The notes beneath the pieces are model-generated. The model saw only the letters and a list, made by a program, of their open reading frames with translations, had not been told where the DNA came from and searched no databases. Position numbers and translations under genes: made by a program. Positions 36,374-48,933 of a stretch of 64,000 nucleotides of DNA are shown here, piece by piece (position 1 is the stretch's first letter; each line of letters opens with the position of its first letter). Source of the stretch: Blastomyces gilchristii SLH14081 (lineage: Eukaryota > Ascomycota > Eurotiomycetes > Onygenales > Ajellomycetaceae); contig NW_003101670.1 in NCBI RefSeq assembly GCF_000003855.2, forward strand, positions 1,223,705 through 1,287,704, read 5' to 3'.

Positions 36374-39300
36374 TCCAGCTGTGATTAATTTACTATGACA
36401 TTCAATTTCTCTGAAATGAGATGTATACAGTCATCATTCACTACATGTTCTATAAACTTCAACTCTTTTATTTCAAACACATACTTTATTAATTTGATAT
36501 AGAGCTTATGCTCTGTCAGAGTTGTAAGCACTTTATTAAGATACTTCAGATATTCATTGTATAAGTTTGAGAAGACTAGAATATTATTCAGATATACAAG
36601 ATATGAGATTTCATTCTATTTATAAAGAATTACATTTATCATGATTTGAAAAATAACAGATGTGTTTATCAGATTAAATGACATTATCAGAAATTTGAAT
36701 TTCTCTTATTATATATTAAATATGATTTGTGATACTGATAGTTTATCTACATGAATTTGTCAGTATTCTGAGAGAAGATTAATCTTTAATAGATATTAAG
36801 TATTTTTAACTGTATTCAACTGTTATTGAATCTGTGACAGTGAATATTCATTCTTGATTATGAGCTTGTTGAGTGCTTAGTAATCAATATATATTTATCA
36901 CTTCTTACTCACCTTTTTCATAAATAGAACTGAAAAGTCTCACATACTTAATAAGAGTTATATAAGACTATGTTCTAGAAGATCTGTGATCTGACACTTC
37001 TGTTCTTTGAAATGTGTTTGTAACAGAGAGTATGTATTTTGATTAACTGATTTCATGTTCTTCATGTTAATCTCATGTACAAATTCTCATTTCAGAAGTA
37101 ATTCTGATGAAAGATCTGTTCAGAAGATCTTTTCATACTTCTTCAGAAGTTTCTTTATATGCTTATTCTCTCACATATCTTTTATCTTAGTTTTCTCCTC
37201 TTTTAGGTCCTGTATAACATACAGAATGCTTTCAGATAAGATCTTGTAAATTATTCTCTTTACTTGTTAATATATAAGCAGATTTAACTCTTCTATATCA
37301 GAGATGTGAAATGTTCTTCTTATATCAGTTGATAGAATCATATAAACTGTTTTCTTTCTATCAGTTAACTATATATAACACATACATCATTGAATCTGCA
37401 GATTGAATCTTTGAAATCAATTAAGTCTGAGAATAAGATTATATTTCATATTCCGCAGCTCTCACACTCAAATATAGCAAGATCATTCTTCAAAGTGTAA
37501 GAGAACTCTTACTCTTACAGATGATATTAAATATCAGTTATCAGATAATCTTATATATCAGAGATTCTTTACTCAGTGAATTTCTTTTAGTCTTCAGATT
37601 ATATAATTATTAATATATTATATAGAAGCTTCTGTGTTCACTAACACTTTTACAGCTATCTTTTAATTCTTATTCAAGTATTCTCTATACATTAACATTT
37701 CAGGTCTTAAGATATTGAGATGAGTATTCACTTTATTCTTGTCTGCACTTTATTTGGAAGCCTGCTTTCTCTTGATATTTACAGAATTCAGAGAGTCATC
37801 TAACACAGACATCTTTTTTACTTTGAAGACTTTTTATAGAATATCAGTAAGTGTCTCTGAGCTCACTAATTCTGCTAGTTTTTTAACTTTCTTACTTCTC
37901 TTAACTGTGTATATTGTATGCAATTCTTTGTATCATGATTTTGATATCTGTAGTTAAAGCAAGCTCAATACTTATAATATCAAGATTTTCACTTAGAGAA
38001 TCTCTTTTTCAGAGAATTCAGTGCTTTAGTAATAATATTCAAATCTAGATTCATTGCATCTGAGTGTGTAACTTGTATTATAGAAGTCTGATTATCTGTT
38101 CTTCACTGAGATATACTTAATTACAGTACTTTCTATCACAGTTGACTCACTTATTTCTGTACAATGAGAATATTATATATTTCTTTCACTATGTCTGATT
38201 ATAAGATTAATCATTTCTATTTCACTCTCAACTCAGATGTAAGATTATGAATGAAGATCTATAAATAGAAAGATGTTGAAAGTTCTTCATTTAATATAAG
38301 ATAGTGTAAGCTGAAGTGTGTGAAGTATAATATAAGATCACTCACTTATCTATACTCAGTGAAGTATTTATAACACTTATCTTATATATTCACTTTCTCA
38401 AAGTGATACAAGATTTATTTGAAAAACTCATTTCATATTTATAAGAATGAATATTATTTCAGATCTGTGAGATTTATCTTTTTATCAGTTATTTATAATG
38501 ACTTTGTTTTTCTGTGTAGAAATATAATAGATTTTAAGACTTATTAAAATTCTGTTAACTATCTGTCTGTAAGTTTATATTCAATTTAATAATATAATCA
38601 TATCTGACTTAGTTAGCTAATTACAGCATTATTTTTTCAGTCATTATTAAAGCTTAATGACTCTGACAAATCTCTCAGCTTGATATATTTCATGTTCAGA
38701 TTCTTATTCTGTGCAGCAGTCTCTGATAATATATACACTTCTGAAGAGATTATGACTAATCATAGTAAGATCTTCAGATTCAGTGTAGTTATCTATCTAT
38801 ATAAATATTTAATCTTTTACTGCAGATCTAAGACCTGATTTTCTCTATTCTTATTAATGATGATGATTGTGTTGATGAAGCTCTTTATAGTGAATACTTA
38901 ATCTGCAGTAAATGTCAATTGTTATTTGACTTCTGTCTCAGTCTGTCACTGTATATGCAAGATCTTGATTTCATTTAGAATTCTTGTATATGTACAGAGC
39001 TTTGATTCTGATTCAGTGATTTCAGCTGCTTTTCTTACTACTTCAAGTAAACTCTCTGAGAGATTCTGTATATCTTTCAGTTCAGATAGCAGAGAAGAGT
39101 GTTCATATTAACTAGAGAAGATATTCATTTCAGTGATTTCTTATTAATTGTATGATATCTATCATTATATCACTATATTATTATATGATTTCTGTTATCA
39201 TTGTACAACTTCAGTGATGATCATCTCTCTTTTTATTCTTCTTTTGAGTAGGAAGTGAACTTCTTTGAATCTGATTCACTGCTCTTATTTCCTTTCTCAC

Positions 39301-39525
39301 ATCTCATCTGTTTGTATATGTGGCATTTATCTGAGTGTGAAGTTTTTCTTCAATAAGCAGAGCAGTATTAATCAGATGCTCTTCTACTCATCACTTCTTT
39401 ATACACTATCTTTTGAGGTGTTTTAGAACCACACTGGCATGATAACTACAAATTGCTTTGTAGATGAAATTATCATGCTCTGAAGAAGTCTGTACTTCTC
39501 ACTGATTTTTAGACATACTATCAGA
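36374..39525 (-). pseudogene. A2 internal part: RT, protease and gag remnants
   Basis: The 5' two-fifths of A2 on the minus strand. RT with YLNN near 36580-36600, the RT thumb/protease region about 36.8-37.7 kb, the former zinc knuckle near 37.93-37.97 kb, and gag to about 39.13 kb (the reverse of the NIFSS start near 39125). The 5' untranslated part next to the 5' LTR closely matches A1 16437-16600. Confidence 0.83.
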
Positions 39526-39692
39526 TGTGATTCAAAGGTTGCTTGAGTCAGTGTACAATTACAGATGTATATCAGCTTCTTATATACTGTACACTAAATT
39601 AATTAATGACTGCTATGGCCTCTTTACATTTATAAGCAAGTTCGGAAGCGGCCGCGTTATTATCCGGCGGTTGTACGTTCTTCCGAATCACA
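39526..39692 (-). repeat. 5' LTR of A2
   Basis: 167 bp. The outer end (39643-39692, U3 start) keeps eight CpGs including GCGGCCGC; the inner part has none. It carries the same 8-bp deletion as its partner at 14877. Confidence 0.93.
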
Positions 39693-40003
39693 GTAGATAG
39701 CTCTATCAATACAATCTTCAACTATTTTACAGATTAGAGCTCAGATGACCTATTTTTTCTTTTAAAATATTGTATTAATATTTTAACAGAAGTAATTTAT
39801 CTTTTTCAGAAAGACTGTTACTTTTTACTAAAAATATTTTATTTTCTTTAAATTTACTGATTAGCAGATTTATATTTTTTTTAAAAAAAAATATATTTTT
39901 TATTACAGATAATAAAGGTAATATTATAAAGTAATCAATTATTATTATAGAGATCTAGCTACTATACAGTCTTTTATATATAATAAGTATTCACTAAGTA
40001 ATC
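39693..40003. other. AT-rich DNA between A2 and C1
   Basis: It begins with the right GTAG duplication of A2. About 300 bp of A- and T-runs with no open frame and no match to another repeat in the window. It is probably the remnant of the pre-insertion locus whose left side is 14855-14876. Confidence 0.5.
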
Positions 40004-40469
40004 TGTAAGAAGTCTATGCTAAATAGATCAGTATTATATTTATAAATCTTATATAATAAAGTGAAAAATATTAGAAATGAAAAAGAAAGAGAAGATGCAG
40101 AAATCAGTAATTAAAGTGAATATTTATACATGTACACAGTGAAGCTTTAAAGTAAAAGAATAGAAATTTCATGAGTTTTCAGTCAAGAATTAGTAACTGA
40201 GAATCAGAGCTTCAGTAGAGAATTAATGACTGAGAATCAGAGTCTCAGTAGAAATCTGTGAAGTGTAATAAAATAGTCTATATAATTGATCAGATATAGT
40301 CTATTATATTAACTTCTTCTTTTCTAAAGTGAGATCATGCATAGTTCTTATTAATTAAGAGCTCTGATTTCAGATAATATGAAACTCAGAGTTCAGATCA
40401 GATAATTATAGCTAACTTATTTTACAAGATATTATCAGTCACAGTTATAAGATCTCTTATAAAGAATAT
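40004..40469 (-). mobile_element. Ty3/gypsy family C element C1, 3' LTR plus short internal piece
   Basis: The LTR at 40004-40308 (minus orientation, TGTAAGAAG...) matches the C2 and C3 LTRs. Bases 40309-40469 match the C2 internal start (42436 onward, including aactcagagttcagatcag). The sequence then breaks at the B1 LTR (40470). The rest of C1 should lie beyond the window because everything to the right is nested inside B1. It is the most decayed C copy: no CpG remains in its LTR. Confidence 0.8.
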
Positions 40470-41699
40470 TGTAAGAATAAGTGCTCACAGACGATTATTC
40501 AGATGTTTGCAGCTTGATGTGATATATACTGTTAACTACTAGAAGTATTCACAATAGAAAGACAAATATAGAGATTAAATATATAATAGTATTTAAGCTG
40601 AGTTATAAATAGTAGTCATGAACTTCAGTCTATATAGTTATATATAGTCAAGAGCTGCTAACTCTATTAATTATATAAGAGATAGAAATAGAGATAAAGA
40701 ATCTGTAAGAAGTGAAATTTCCTATATCTCTCTCTCTCTCTAAGACTTTATCTGTGAAGTCTTTCACTGAGTAATTTCATAGAATCAGGCTCAGCACTGG
40801 AGTGATACACTGATACTCACTAAAAACTCTTTATATCTATAAAAAACCTCAGTGAGAAAAAATCTCTTATTACTATAAAGAGAAAAGAGTCTGTTACTCA
40901 GTTTCTTATTCTATAAAATTTCTTATAATCTGTAAATCTTTCTTCAACTATTATATAGATTTATCTCATATCTTTTATATAGAAGAGTTTCAGTTGACTC
41001 TCAATCATTTCTATAAGATTCTTATATAATTATTATATAGATTCATCTTATATCTTCTAATTTAAAGAGTTTCAGTTGATCTTTAATTATTTTTCTGTAA
41101 GATTCTTATATAGTTATCACATAGATTCATCTCACAGATAAATCACTTTCTGTGAGACTATTCTTATTAAAGAGAAGTATTTATGAGTTAATCTTTTACT
41201 TATTCTTATAAATTATTATTCCTTGACACTGTAGAGTTGTAAGAAATTTTTCATTCTTTCATTAACTCTGTAGAATTGTAGAATTAAGATATTTATAGTC
41301 TGCAATCACTCTTTATAATTATATAGAAAGATTCAGATCTGTGATTTATAATCACTCTTTATTTACTAGAGTAATCTGACTATTTTATAGAATCACTTAT
41401 AATATAAATAAATCTCTCTAGAGTAGTATAAATATCTTAGATCTGTCTATAAAATCTCATCTTCTTTTCTCTTTTTCTATAACAGCTTTTATTTTTATAA
41501 ACTGTGAGTATTCTTATTTATTTATAAAGTATTTTCACTCAGATAATAGAGAGAGAGTGTTTCTAACAATATCTGTATATTAATTTAAAAACTTCTCAAG
41601 AATTAAAAATTTTTTCAATTTTAATATCTTTATAAATAATATCTGACTACTAATAAGCTTTTTATAAGTGTCTCTATAACTTCTCTGATTACTTTTTAC
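40470..41699 (-). mobile_element. Ty3/gypsy family B element B1, 3' LTR and start of internal region
   Basis: LTR 40470-40726 (TGTAAGAATAAGTGC...) matches the B2 LTRs at 55960 and 62954. Internal sequence 40727-41699 is collinear with B2 56218-57100 and then stops abruptly in 'tttttacta'. It interrupts C1. Orientation follows B2, in which pol is on the minus strand; the rest would be to the right of the window. Confidence 0.82.
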
Positions 41700-42142
41700 T
41701 AACGAGACTGACTGTGTAACCGTGTCTGAGATCATAATTAAACTTTACAGTTATTATATTATCTAAAAGCATTACTTCTGATCATGATTTGGATTCATTA
41801 CATTGATCTCAAATTACATTATTTTAAATATTAAAGATTTCAGATTCACTTTTCAAATAAAAAATCTAGTCTTAGATAAAGAATATATTTGAATTCTTAG
41901 TTACATTTTCATTCTGATCTCATTATTGAGAATGATATTAAATAAGATTATAAAATCATTTCTCACTTACATAATATTATAACATAGTGCTCATTTGTTG
42001 AAAATTTAACAGAGAGTATTATTAAATATTATTACTTTTCTGAACACAGATTATAATTTATATAATTTTAATTATAAAAAAAATATACAATATAAAAAAA
42101 ATAAAAAATAAAAAATAAAATAAAACAAGAAAAAATCACAAT
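41700..42142. other. Segment between B1 and C2 with one hAT-like MITE end
   Basis: The first ~30 bp (gagactgactgtgtaaccg...tctgagatca) match the left terminus of the 506-bp hAT-like MITEs, but the remainder does not align and no matching right end (CAGTCTA) is visible. The last ~70 bp are an A-rich run. It is possibly a divergent or truncated relative of the MITE inserted in B1. Confidence 0.45.
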
Positions 42143-42435
42143 TGTAAGAGATCTACACTGAATAGATTGATATAATATTTATTGGTCTTATATAACAAAG
42201 AGAAAAACATTAAAGAAGGAAAAGAAAGAGACAGTGTGAGAATCAGTGACTGAAGTGAATATTTATACACATATGTGATGTATATACGGTGAAGCTTCGA
42301 GGCAGAAGAATAGAAATTTCATGAGTTTTTCAGCTGAGAATCAGTGATTAAGAATGACTGAGAATTGAAGCTTTCAGTGAAATCTATGAAGTGTAAAGAA
42401 ATAGTCTATATAATGATCAGATGCAGTCTATCATA
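42143..42435 (-). repeat. 3' LTR of C2
   Basis: 293 bp, TGTAAGAG...GTCTATCATA on the + strand, the reverse complement of the C3 LTR type. The polypurine remnant beside it reads aaaagagagagg on the minus strand. Confidence 0.88.
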
Positions 42436-43232
42436 TTAACCTCTCTCTTTTCTGATCATACATAGTTCTCATTGATCAAGAGCCGTGATCTTGAATAGCA
42501 TGAAACTCAGAGTTCAGATCAGACAATCATAGCTGACTCATTTCACAAGATATTGTCAGCTGCAGCTGTGAGATCTCTTATCAAGAATATTTTCAATCTC
42601 TTATTCAAGTTCATTATCTTCTTCTATGATCTCTGACAGCTGTCAGTTGAAAATTAGTTGAGAAGAGAATGAATCAGTGACAGTATGATAAAGCAAGCTC
42701 ATATAAAAGATATTATGAATTTCTGATAATATGTCAAGATAGTAGTTATAACTATCTAGAACTTTCATCACTTTATACTTAGTATAGCAGTAATTCAGTA
42801 TATGAGATGAATATGTGATCTGTATATTCTTGAGATTCAATCATATCAAGTCTTCTATCTTATATTACTCAGCAGAATCTCAGTGAACATTGATTTAATT
42901 CTCTTAATCTTGTTTCACAGTTGTCATGAAGATCTCTGCTCAGTCACAGACATCTCAGAGCTTTATTACTATATTATCAGTGATCTGAATTAAACTGCAG
43001 AGGTTCAGTGTGAAATGCATGATTTCTAGAAGATTTAATACTTTTATATGATAACTGTATATAAGAAAGAACAGGCTTATATCTGTTATAACAGTATCTC
43101 AGCTGTTGATAGCAATCTCTGCATGTAGAAGAAGATCATATCAATTGTCTTATAAGTAATTACAGAACTTATGAAGATAATTCTTTATAATCTGAATTAT
43201 TCATTCTGATATATTATCAGTCTCAGAGTGAT

Positions 43233-44300
43233 TATTATTATTATTATTCTTCAATTATAGATGTATGCAGTCAGAGACTATAACATCTACTTAAGAACCT
43301 TTAGTTCTCAGAGTTTTTCCTATATCTATAAAGTCAACTATTATACACTTATCAATTTCAGATATATAAAATCAGAAAATTTCAGCTCAGAATTCAAAAA
43401 CTGTTTATAAATTGCAGTATTTCAACACCTATTAATACTTTGAAATCATTTGAAAATATCATGACAAAGAAAAAGAGAATATAGTCTTAAAGATAGACAT
43501 ATTAAATAGATAGATAGAAAAGAATAGAAAGAAATAAGTACAGTAATAAGAGCTATAGAACAAGATCTCTACAGTTTATATCTTAAGTTATATATATATT
43601 TTAACATTCTATATAACTGACTGCTGTCTCTGTTCTCTCAGATCTGCTTCAGAGATTATTATTTTCTCTAAAGAGCTGTCACTCAGCTAGCTTCTGTAAC
43701 TAGCTTACTTATAAGTGAGATTCTCACTAAGAATAACATCAGAGCTACTCAATTCTAGTTAAGTCTCTAATCTTTCAGCTATCAATCTCAGTATTTCAGT
43801 CTATTAATTGACTGTCACAGTCTTACTTACACTAATCATCTATTAAGAGTGTCTAGGCCTTGTCTCATCTAGGTTCTTGCTAGGCTCAGAGTATTCTAAT
43901 TGAATAGTTTTTAAATCTCATTCTCTGAAAGTGAATGCCTAGAGTGAGAGAGATGAGATCTGATCAGTTAAGCTTGACAATGATTTGCTATTCTATAGAC
44001 ACTCTAGATCTTAATCACTCTAGTACTGATCTAACTTAAAGCATCTGAAAGACTGTTAACTCTAAGATTAGTGAGAATTAGTGTCTGAAAACCTCTGAGA
44101 TGAACATCTTAAGCTTGATAATGATTCACTATAGTGCATCTGAGGGCTCTCAATACTGTTTTATAACTTAACAGTGAAAGCTGTGATTAAGATGACTCTT
44201 GCAGAGTTCGAACCTGCTCTCTCTTGACATTCATTCCCCGGGGGGAAGGCCGCTAATTGAGGCTCCATGATAGCGTAGTTAACCACTACGCCACCGGGCC
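43233..44300 (-). mobile_element. tRNA-headed retroposon D, copy 1 (1068 bp)
   Basis: A perfect 13-bp duplication GTCTCAGAGTGAT flanks it (43220-43232, 44301-44313). The head is at the right end, minus strand: GGCCCGGTGGCGTAGTGGTT contains an RNA polymerase III box A (TGGCGTAGTGG, 44283-44293), and box B is GGTTCGAACTC (44204-44214). The tail at the left end is (AAT)n on the minus strand. Long variable target duplications plus a simple-repeat tail mean LINE-type retroposition. No coding frame was seen. At 1.07 kb it is unusually long for a SINE. The head end retains CpG and a CCCCGGGG core; the interior has almost none. Confidence 0.85.
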
Positions 44301-47300
44301 GTCTCAGAGTGATAGACAGTTGACAAACAGCATATAATCTTGAGAACTTAATAGATTCTTATTCAGAGAGTGCTCATGAATTAATAATCTCAATCTAATA
44401 CTATAGATTTCAGCAATTCATGCATTTAATAGAATGAGCTCTGTAGAAAAGCTTCAGTGACTTACTCAGTATTTATCTTATTATAAGATTTCAATATAAT
44501 ATCTTTGCTCAATCAGTTCACAATGATCAGAATATTCTTATAACTCTTACTCTTAAAGAGATTAATAGTGAAGTTAATTACTACATCTTATTAGATTGTA
44601 TCAGAGATATTGAGTAATTTCAGTAGATCTTTTCTACAGTTCTTTCACAAGATAATGAAAGAATAACAGTTGCAGTTTCAAATGAAATGTCTGATACTGT
44701 TTAATATCTCAGGTCAGTAGAACTCTTAAGAGATTATTCAGTATAATTATTCACAATCTGAATGATCAGTTATACACAAATCATGCATCTCTTGCATTAT
44801 CTGAGTGCGTAAGAGTTCAGAGTGAAGAACTCAATATTGTTTATAAAACTATAGAGTGTTATTATCATCAATTAAGTATTCTGAGATGTCAATTCTTATA
44901 CATAGCTCTGAGAAGAATCAGAGTGCTTCTTGATGTACTACTTCAGTAAGTACTTGAAGAAGTTTATCAGTTTGAGCTGTTACATGTTATAATTCATTCA
45001 GTGTAGATTCAGAAGAAGTTGAGATATCAGTGTCAGTGTCAGTATCAGTGTCAGTAACAGTTTGAAGAGAGAATGTTCTAATTGAAGAAGTATGTATAGT
45101 GTTATGAGTTATTTTATCTTAATCAACTAATATCTTCAGATCTAGAAGCTGATATTCTTAGTTCATTCAATGAGTATCTGTTACATTAAAAGGCATATCT
45201 TGCTCTTATTATAAGAGAGTATCTGTCATTGAGTTCTAGCTGCTGAGATGATAGTGTATTGTAAAATAAAAGCAGCTTAAGAACTCAGATCATTGCATCT
45301 ATTATTCAGTGAGTTTATAGATAGTTGTAAAGTACTTGAGATTTGTATAATCTATGATTATCTCAAATTCAGAGATACTTCAGAGTTCAGAGTCTTATTC
45401 TTCTAGATAGTATACAATTGTAAGAAGATTCTTATCATAGATCTCATAGTTGTATTAAGCAGGACTTAGTTTCTTAGATATGAAGATACATGATTGTAAG
45501 ATATCTTTATCATCATATTACAATATAACTTCTTCTGTAATATAGTCAGAGAAGTCAGCTTCAATAACTATTTCATAATCAGAGTTAAATATTATTAGCA
45601 AAGAGATGTTGATGAATATCTTCTTTATCTGTATAAATACAGCTTTAGTATTCACTGATCACTGAAATACTAAGTTCTTTCTGATAAGTTCTGTAAGTGA
45701 TCTTATAATATCTGAGAAGTTTCATATAAATCACTGATAGAAGTTAGTAAATTCAATGAAGCTTTATATATCTTTCACAGTATATGAAGCTTCTTATTCA
45801 AGAATGACAGAGACTTTCTCAGAATTTATTCAAATTCTCTTACCAGCTTCTATGATAAAATCTAGATATTTGATACTCTTGACTTTGAAGTTATACTTGT
45901 CAATATCTATTAATAGTTCCGTTTCTCATAATTGTTATAATACTCTTCACATGTGTTCTTGATATTCTTTTCTAGACTTATTAGTGAAGATGAGAATGTC
46001 ATTGAGATATACAGATACAAATTTATCAAGGAAATTCTGAAGTGCTCAGTTAATATACTTCTGAAATATACTGAGAGTATTGATCAGTTCAAAGAGTGTA
46101 ACTATTCATTCAAAGAGATTATAATATGTTTGAAATACTGTAAGTTATTCATCTTCTACAGTGATACAGATTTTATGAAATGCAGTGATAATATCTAGTT
46201 TTATAAATTATTAAGCTTGTTCAATGTAAGCTAGAGTTTCATTGATAAGAGATAAAGAATAGCAGTTCTTCTTGATTAATCTGTTCAATTCTTGATAGTT
46301 CACACAGAATTGAAGTTCTTCATCTGATTTCTTTACAAAGAGAATAGAAGCTGGAGTAGAAGAGTTGCTAATATGTATAAATTTCTTATTCAATAGATTA
46401 TTGAGTGTCTTCTGAAGAAGAAGAAGTTCATCTCAAGACATGTTATAAAGAGAGTCTTATAATGACTTGAAATTCTTATCATTCTTCTTTTCTAACTTAA
46501 TACTGTGATCTACTCCTGAGCCTTGTAAAGAGGATATATTTATAGTATTATCTTGTTGAAAGATATCTAGATATTTATAATATTATTAAGAGAGTTTTGT
46601 ATAAGAATCTGTTATTATAGTATAGAATAACTTCTCTAAAGCTTTCTTAATATCAGTCAGGCTGATAAAATAGATTATTACATAATTCTGCTATTAATGA
46701 TCTTTTCAGTGACTTTCTTTTTAAAGTATTTCATAGATGTTGACAGAGATCTGTGTCAGATTCATAGTCTTATAAATATCATCTTTATAAACTCTATCAT
46801 TGTTAAAGAATATTAAGCTTCTGTTTTAAGTGTTTAATAAGATATCTTATTCAGATAGTCAAACCAGTTCTAATATAAGATTATAATTAAGATTATTAAC
46901 TTTATATATATAAGCATCTTTATATTGATATTTCTGATATCTATGTTCAACTTCATTATGTAATGAGTACAAATGTCTTTTAAGTCATTAAATTCTGTAA
47001 GAAGTTGAGATTTTAATAAGAGAATATACTGAAGATTGTAATATCTTACAACTGAAGATTTAATCATTATATAATAACATAGATCACTGTTTATCATGAC
47101 TTTCATATTATATATATTATTGATCACAGTAGATATAAGAATTGCATTCATTGTTATTTTCTCTTTAAATTATTATTATCTGATCTCTTCAAGCTTCTGT
47201 TTATAAATTTGAATAGAAGTTAATCTTTTCTCTATTTTATCAGAGTATTTTTATAGTTATCTTCTGAATCTTTCTTCACTGCAATATGATTGACATGAAC

Positions 47301-47863
47301 AGACACTGATTCATTCTTTGAGCAAGAAGATATATAGACTGATTAATAGTTAAAAGTAATATGTTCTAATTAGTTACAGTTGATGCACACTTCTTATTAA
47401 TATTAATTAATGACTTCTTTGAGAGTGATCTCAGAAACTTGAAAGCCTTTTCAGACAGCAGAGATTCTTGCTTATATGTAGACATTTGAGTCTACTTAAT
47501 TCATGACATCTGCATCATTGTTATTCTTCAGCACAGATATATAAGTGACTGAGTTATTTCTCAGTACAGATGTATAAGTATAATATCTTCTGCTACTGTT
47601 CTATATACTCTTGAGCTTGATAAAATGATTATTCAATGTCTGAAGTTGTATACAGAAATCTTCATAAGTCTGGTCTTTGTCTACACTTATAAGAGTCTGT
47701 AAGAGTTCAAAAGTTAATATCTTCTTAAGCATGCTAATCTTCATTCAATTTTCTCAAGATTAATCATCTGCTTCTAGAATCTTGATATAAAAGTCAGAGA
47801 TAAATATTATAAGAGAAGTATTTCTCTCTCAGACACTCTGTAATCAATTTAATACTTTCTATT

Positions 47864-48933
47864 ATTATTATTATTATTATTCTTCAATTATAGATGTATG
47901 TAGTCAGAGACTATGACATCTACCTGAGAATCTTTAGTTCTCAGAGTTTTTCCTATATCTATAGAGTTAACTATTATACACTTATCAATTTCAGATATGT
48001 AAAATCAGAAAATTTCAGCTCAGAATACAAAAACTGTTTATAAATTACAGTATTTCAACATCTATTAATACTTTGAAATCATTTGAAAATATCATGACAA
48101 AGGAAAAGAGAACATAGTCTTAAAGATAGACACATTAAATAGATAGATAGAAAAGAATAGAAAGAAATAAGTACAGTAATGAGAGCTACAGAACAAGATC
48201 TCTGCAGTTTACATCTTAAGCTATATATATATTTTAACACTCTATATAACTGACTGCTGTCTCTGTCCTCTCAGGCCTGCTTCAGAGATTATCATTTTCT
48301 CTAAAGAGCTATCACTCAGCTAGCTTCTGTAACTAGCTTATTTATAAGTGAGATTCTCACTAAGAATAACATCAGAGCTACTCAATTCTAGTTAAGTCTT
48401 TAATCTTTTAACTGTCAATCTCAGCATTTCAGTCTATTAATTAGCTGTCATGATCTTGCTTGCACTAATCACCTATTAAGAGTATCTAGGTCTTGTCTCA
48501 CCTAGGTTCTTACTAGACTCAGAGTGTTCTAATTGAATAGTTTTTAAATCTCATTTCTCAGAAGTGAGTGTCTAGAGTGAGAGGAATAAGACCTGATCAG
48601 TTAAGCTTGATAATAATTTACTATTCTGTGAGTATTCTAGATCTCAATTACTCTAGTACTGATCTAACTTGAAGTGTCTGAGAAGCTATTAACTCTAAGA
48701 TCAGTGAGAATTAATGCCTGGGAACTCTCAGAATGAACATCTTAAGCTTGATAATGATTCACTATAGTGCATCTGAGAGTCTCTGATACTGTTTTATAAC
48801 TTAACAGTGGAAGCTGTGGTTAAGATGACTCTTGCAGAGTTTGAACCTACTCTCTCTTGACATTCATTCCCCGGGGGGAAGGCCGTTAATTGAGGCTTCA
48901 TGGTAGCGTAGTTAATCACTACGCCACCGGGCC
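47864..48933 (-). mobile_element. tRNA-headed retroposon D, copy 2 (1070 bp)
   Basis: Duplication TACTTTCTATT (11 bp) at 47853-47863 and 48934-48944. Collinear over its whole length with D1, differing mostly by transitions. Box A is TGGCGTAGTGA (48916-48926) and box B GGTTCAAACTC (48837-48847), each with one decay change compared with D1. Tail (ATT)n at 47864-47880 on the + strand. It is inserted in C2 gag in the same sense as C2. Confidence 0.85.

Larger units (their letters stand above)
14877..39692 (-). mobile_element. Ty3/gypsy family A element A2, split by two nested copies
   Basis: Outer 167-bp LTRs at 14877-15043 (3' LTR) and 39526-39692 (5' LTR) share a private 8-bp deletion before the TATA box and are flanked by a perfect 4-bp duplication GTAG (14873-14876, 39693-39696). 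The element lies in three pieces, 14877-16261, 24491-28142 and 36374-39692, about 8.4 kb in all. They rejoin exactly when A1 and A3 are removed: the sequence on either side of each insertion matches the uninterrupted sequence of the sister copies. Domain remnants on the minus strand: gag about 37.6-39.1 kb, RT near 36.5-36.8 kb (YLDD decayed to YLNN), integrase 26.6-27.5 kb. A 100-N assembly gap lies at 15860-15959. Confidence 0.93.

Noticed and set aside
44200..44300. tRNA-like sequence with box A and box B (and its copy at 48837-48933)
   Set aside because: Head of retroposon D, present twice with independent target duplications; box spacing and the CCCCGGGG insert do not fit a working tRNA.
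45016..45058. Short tcagtg/tcagta tandem repeat as a CRISPR-like array
   Set aside because: Six-bp period without spacers, inside C2 pol; an ordinary microsatellite-like stretch.
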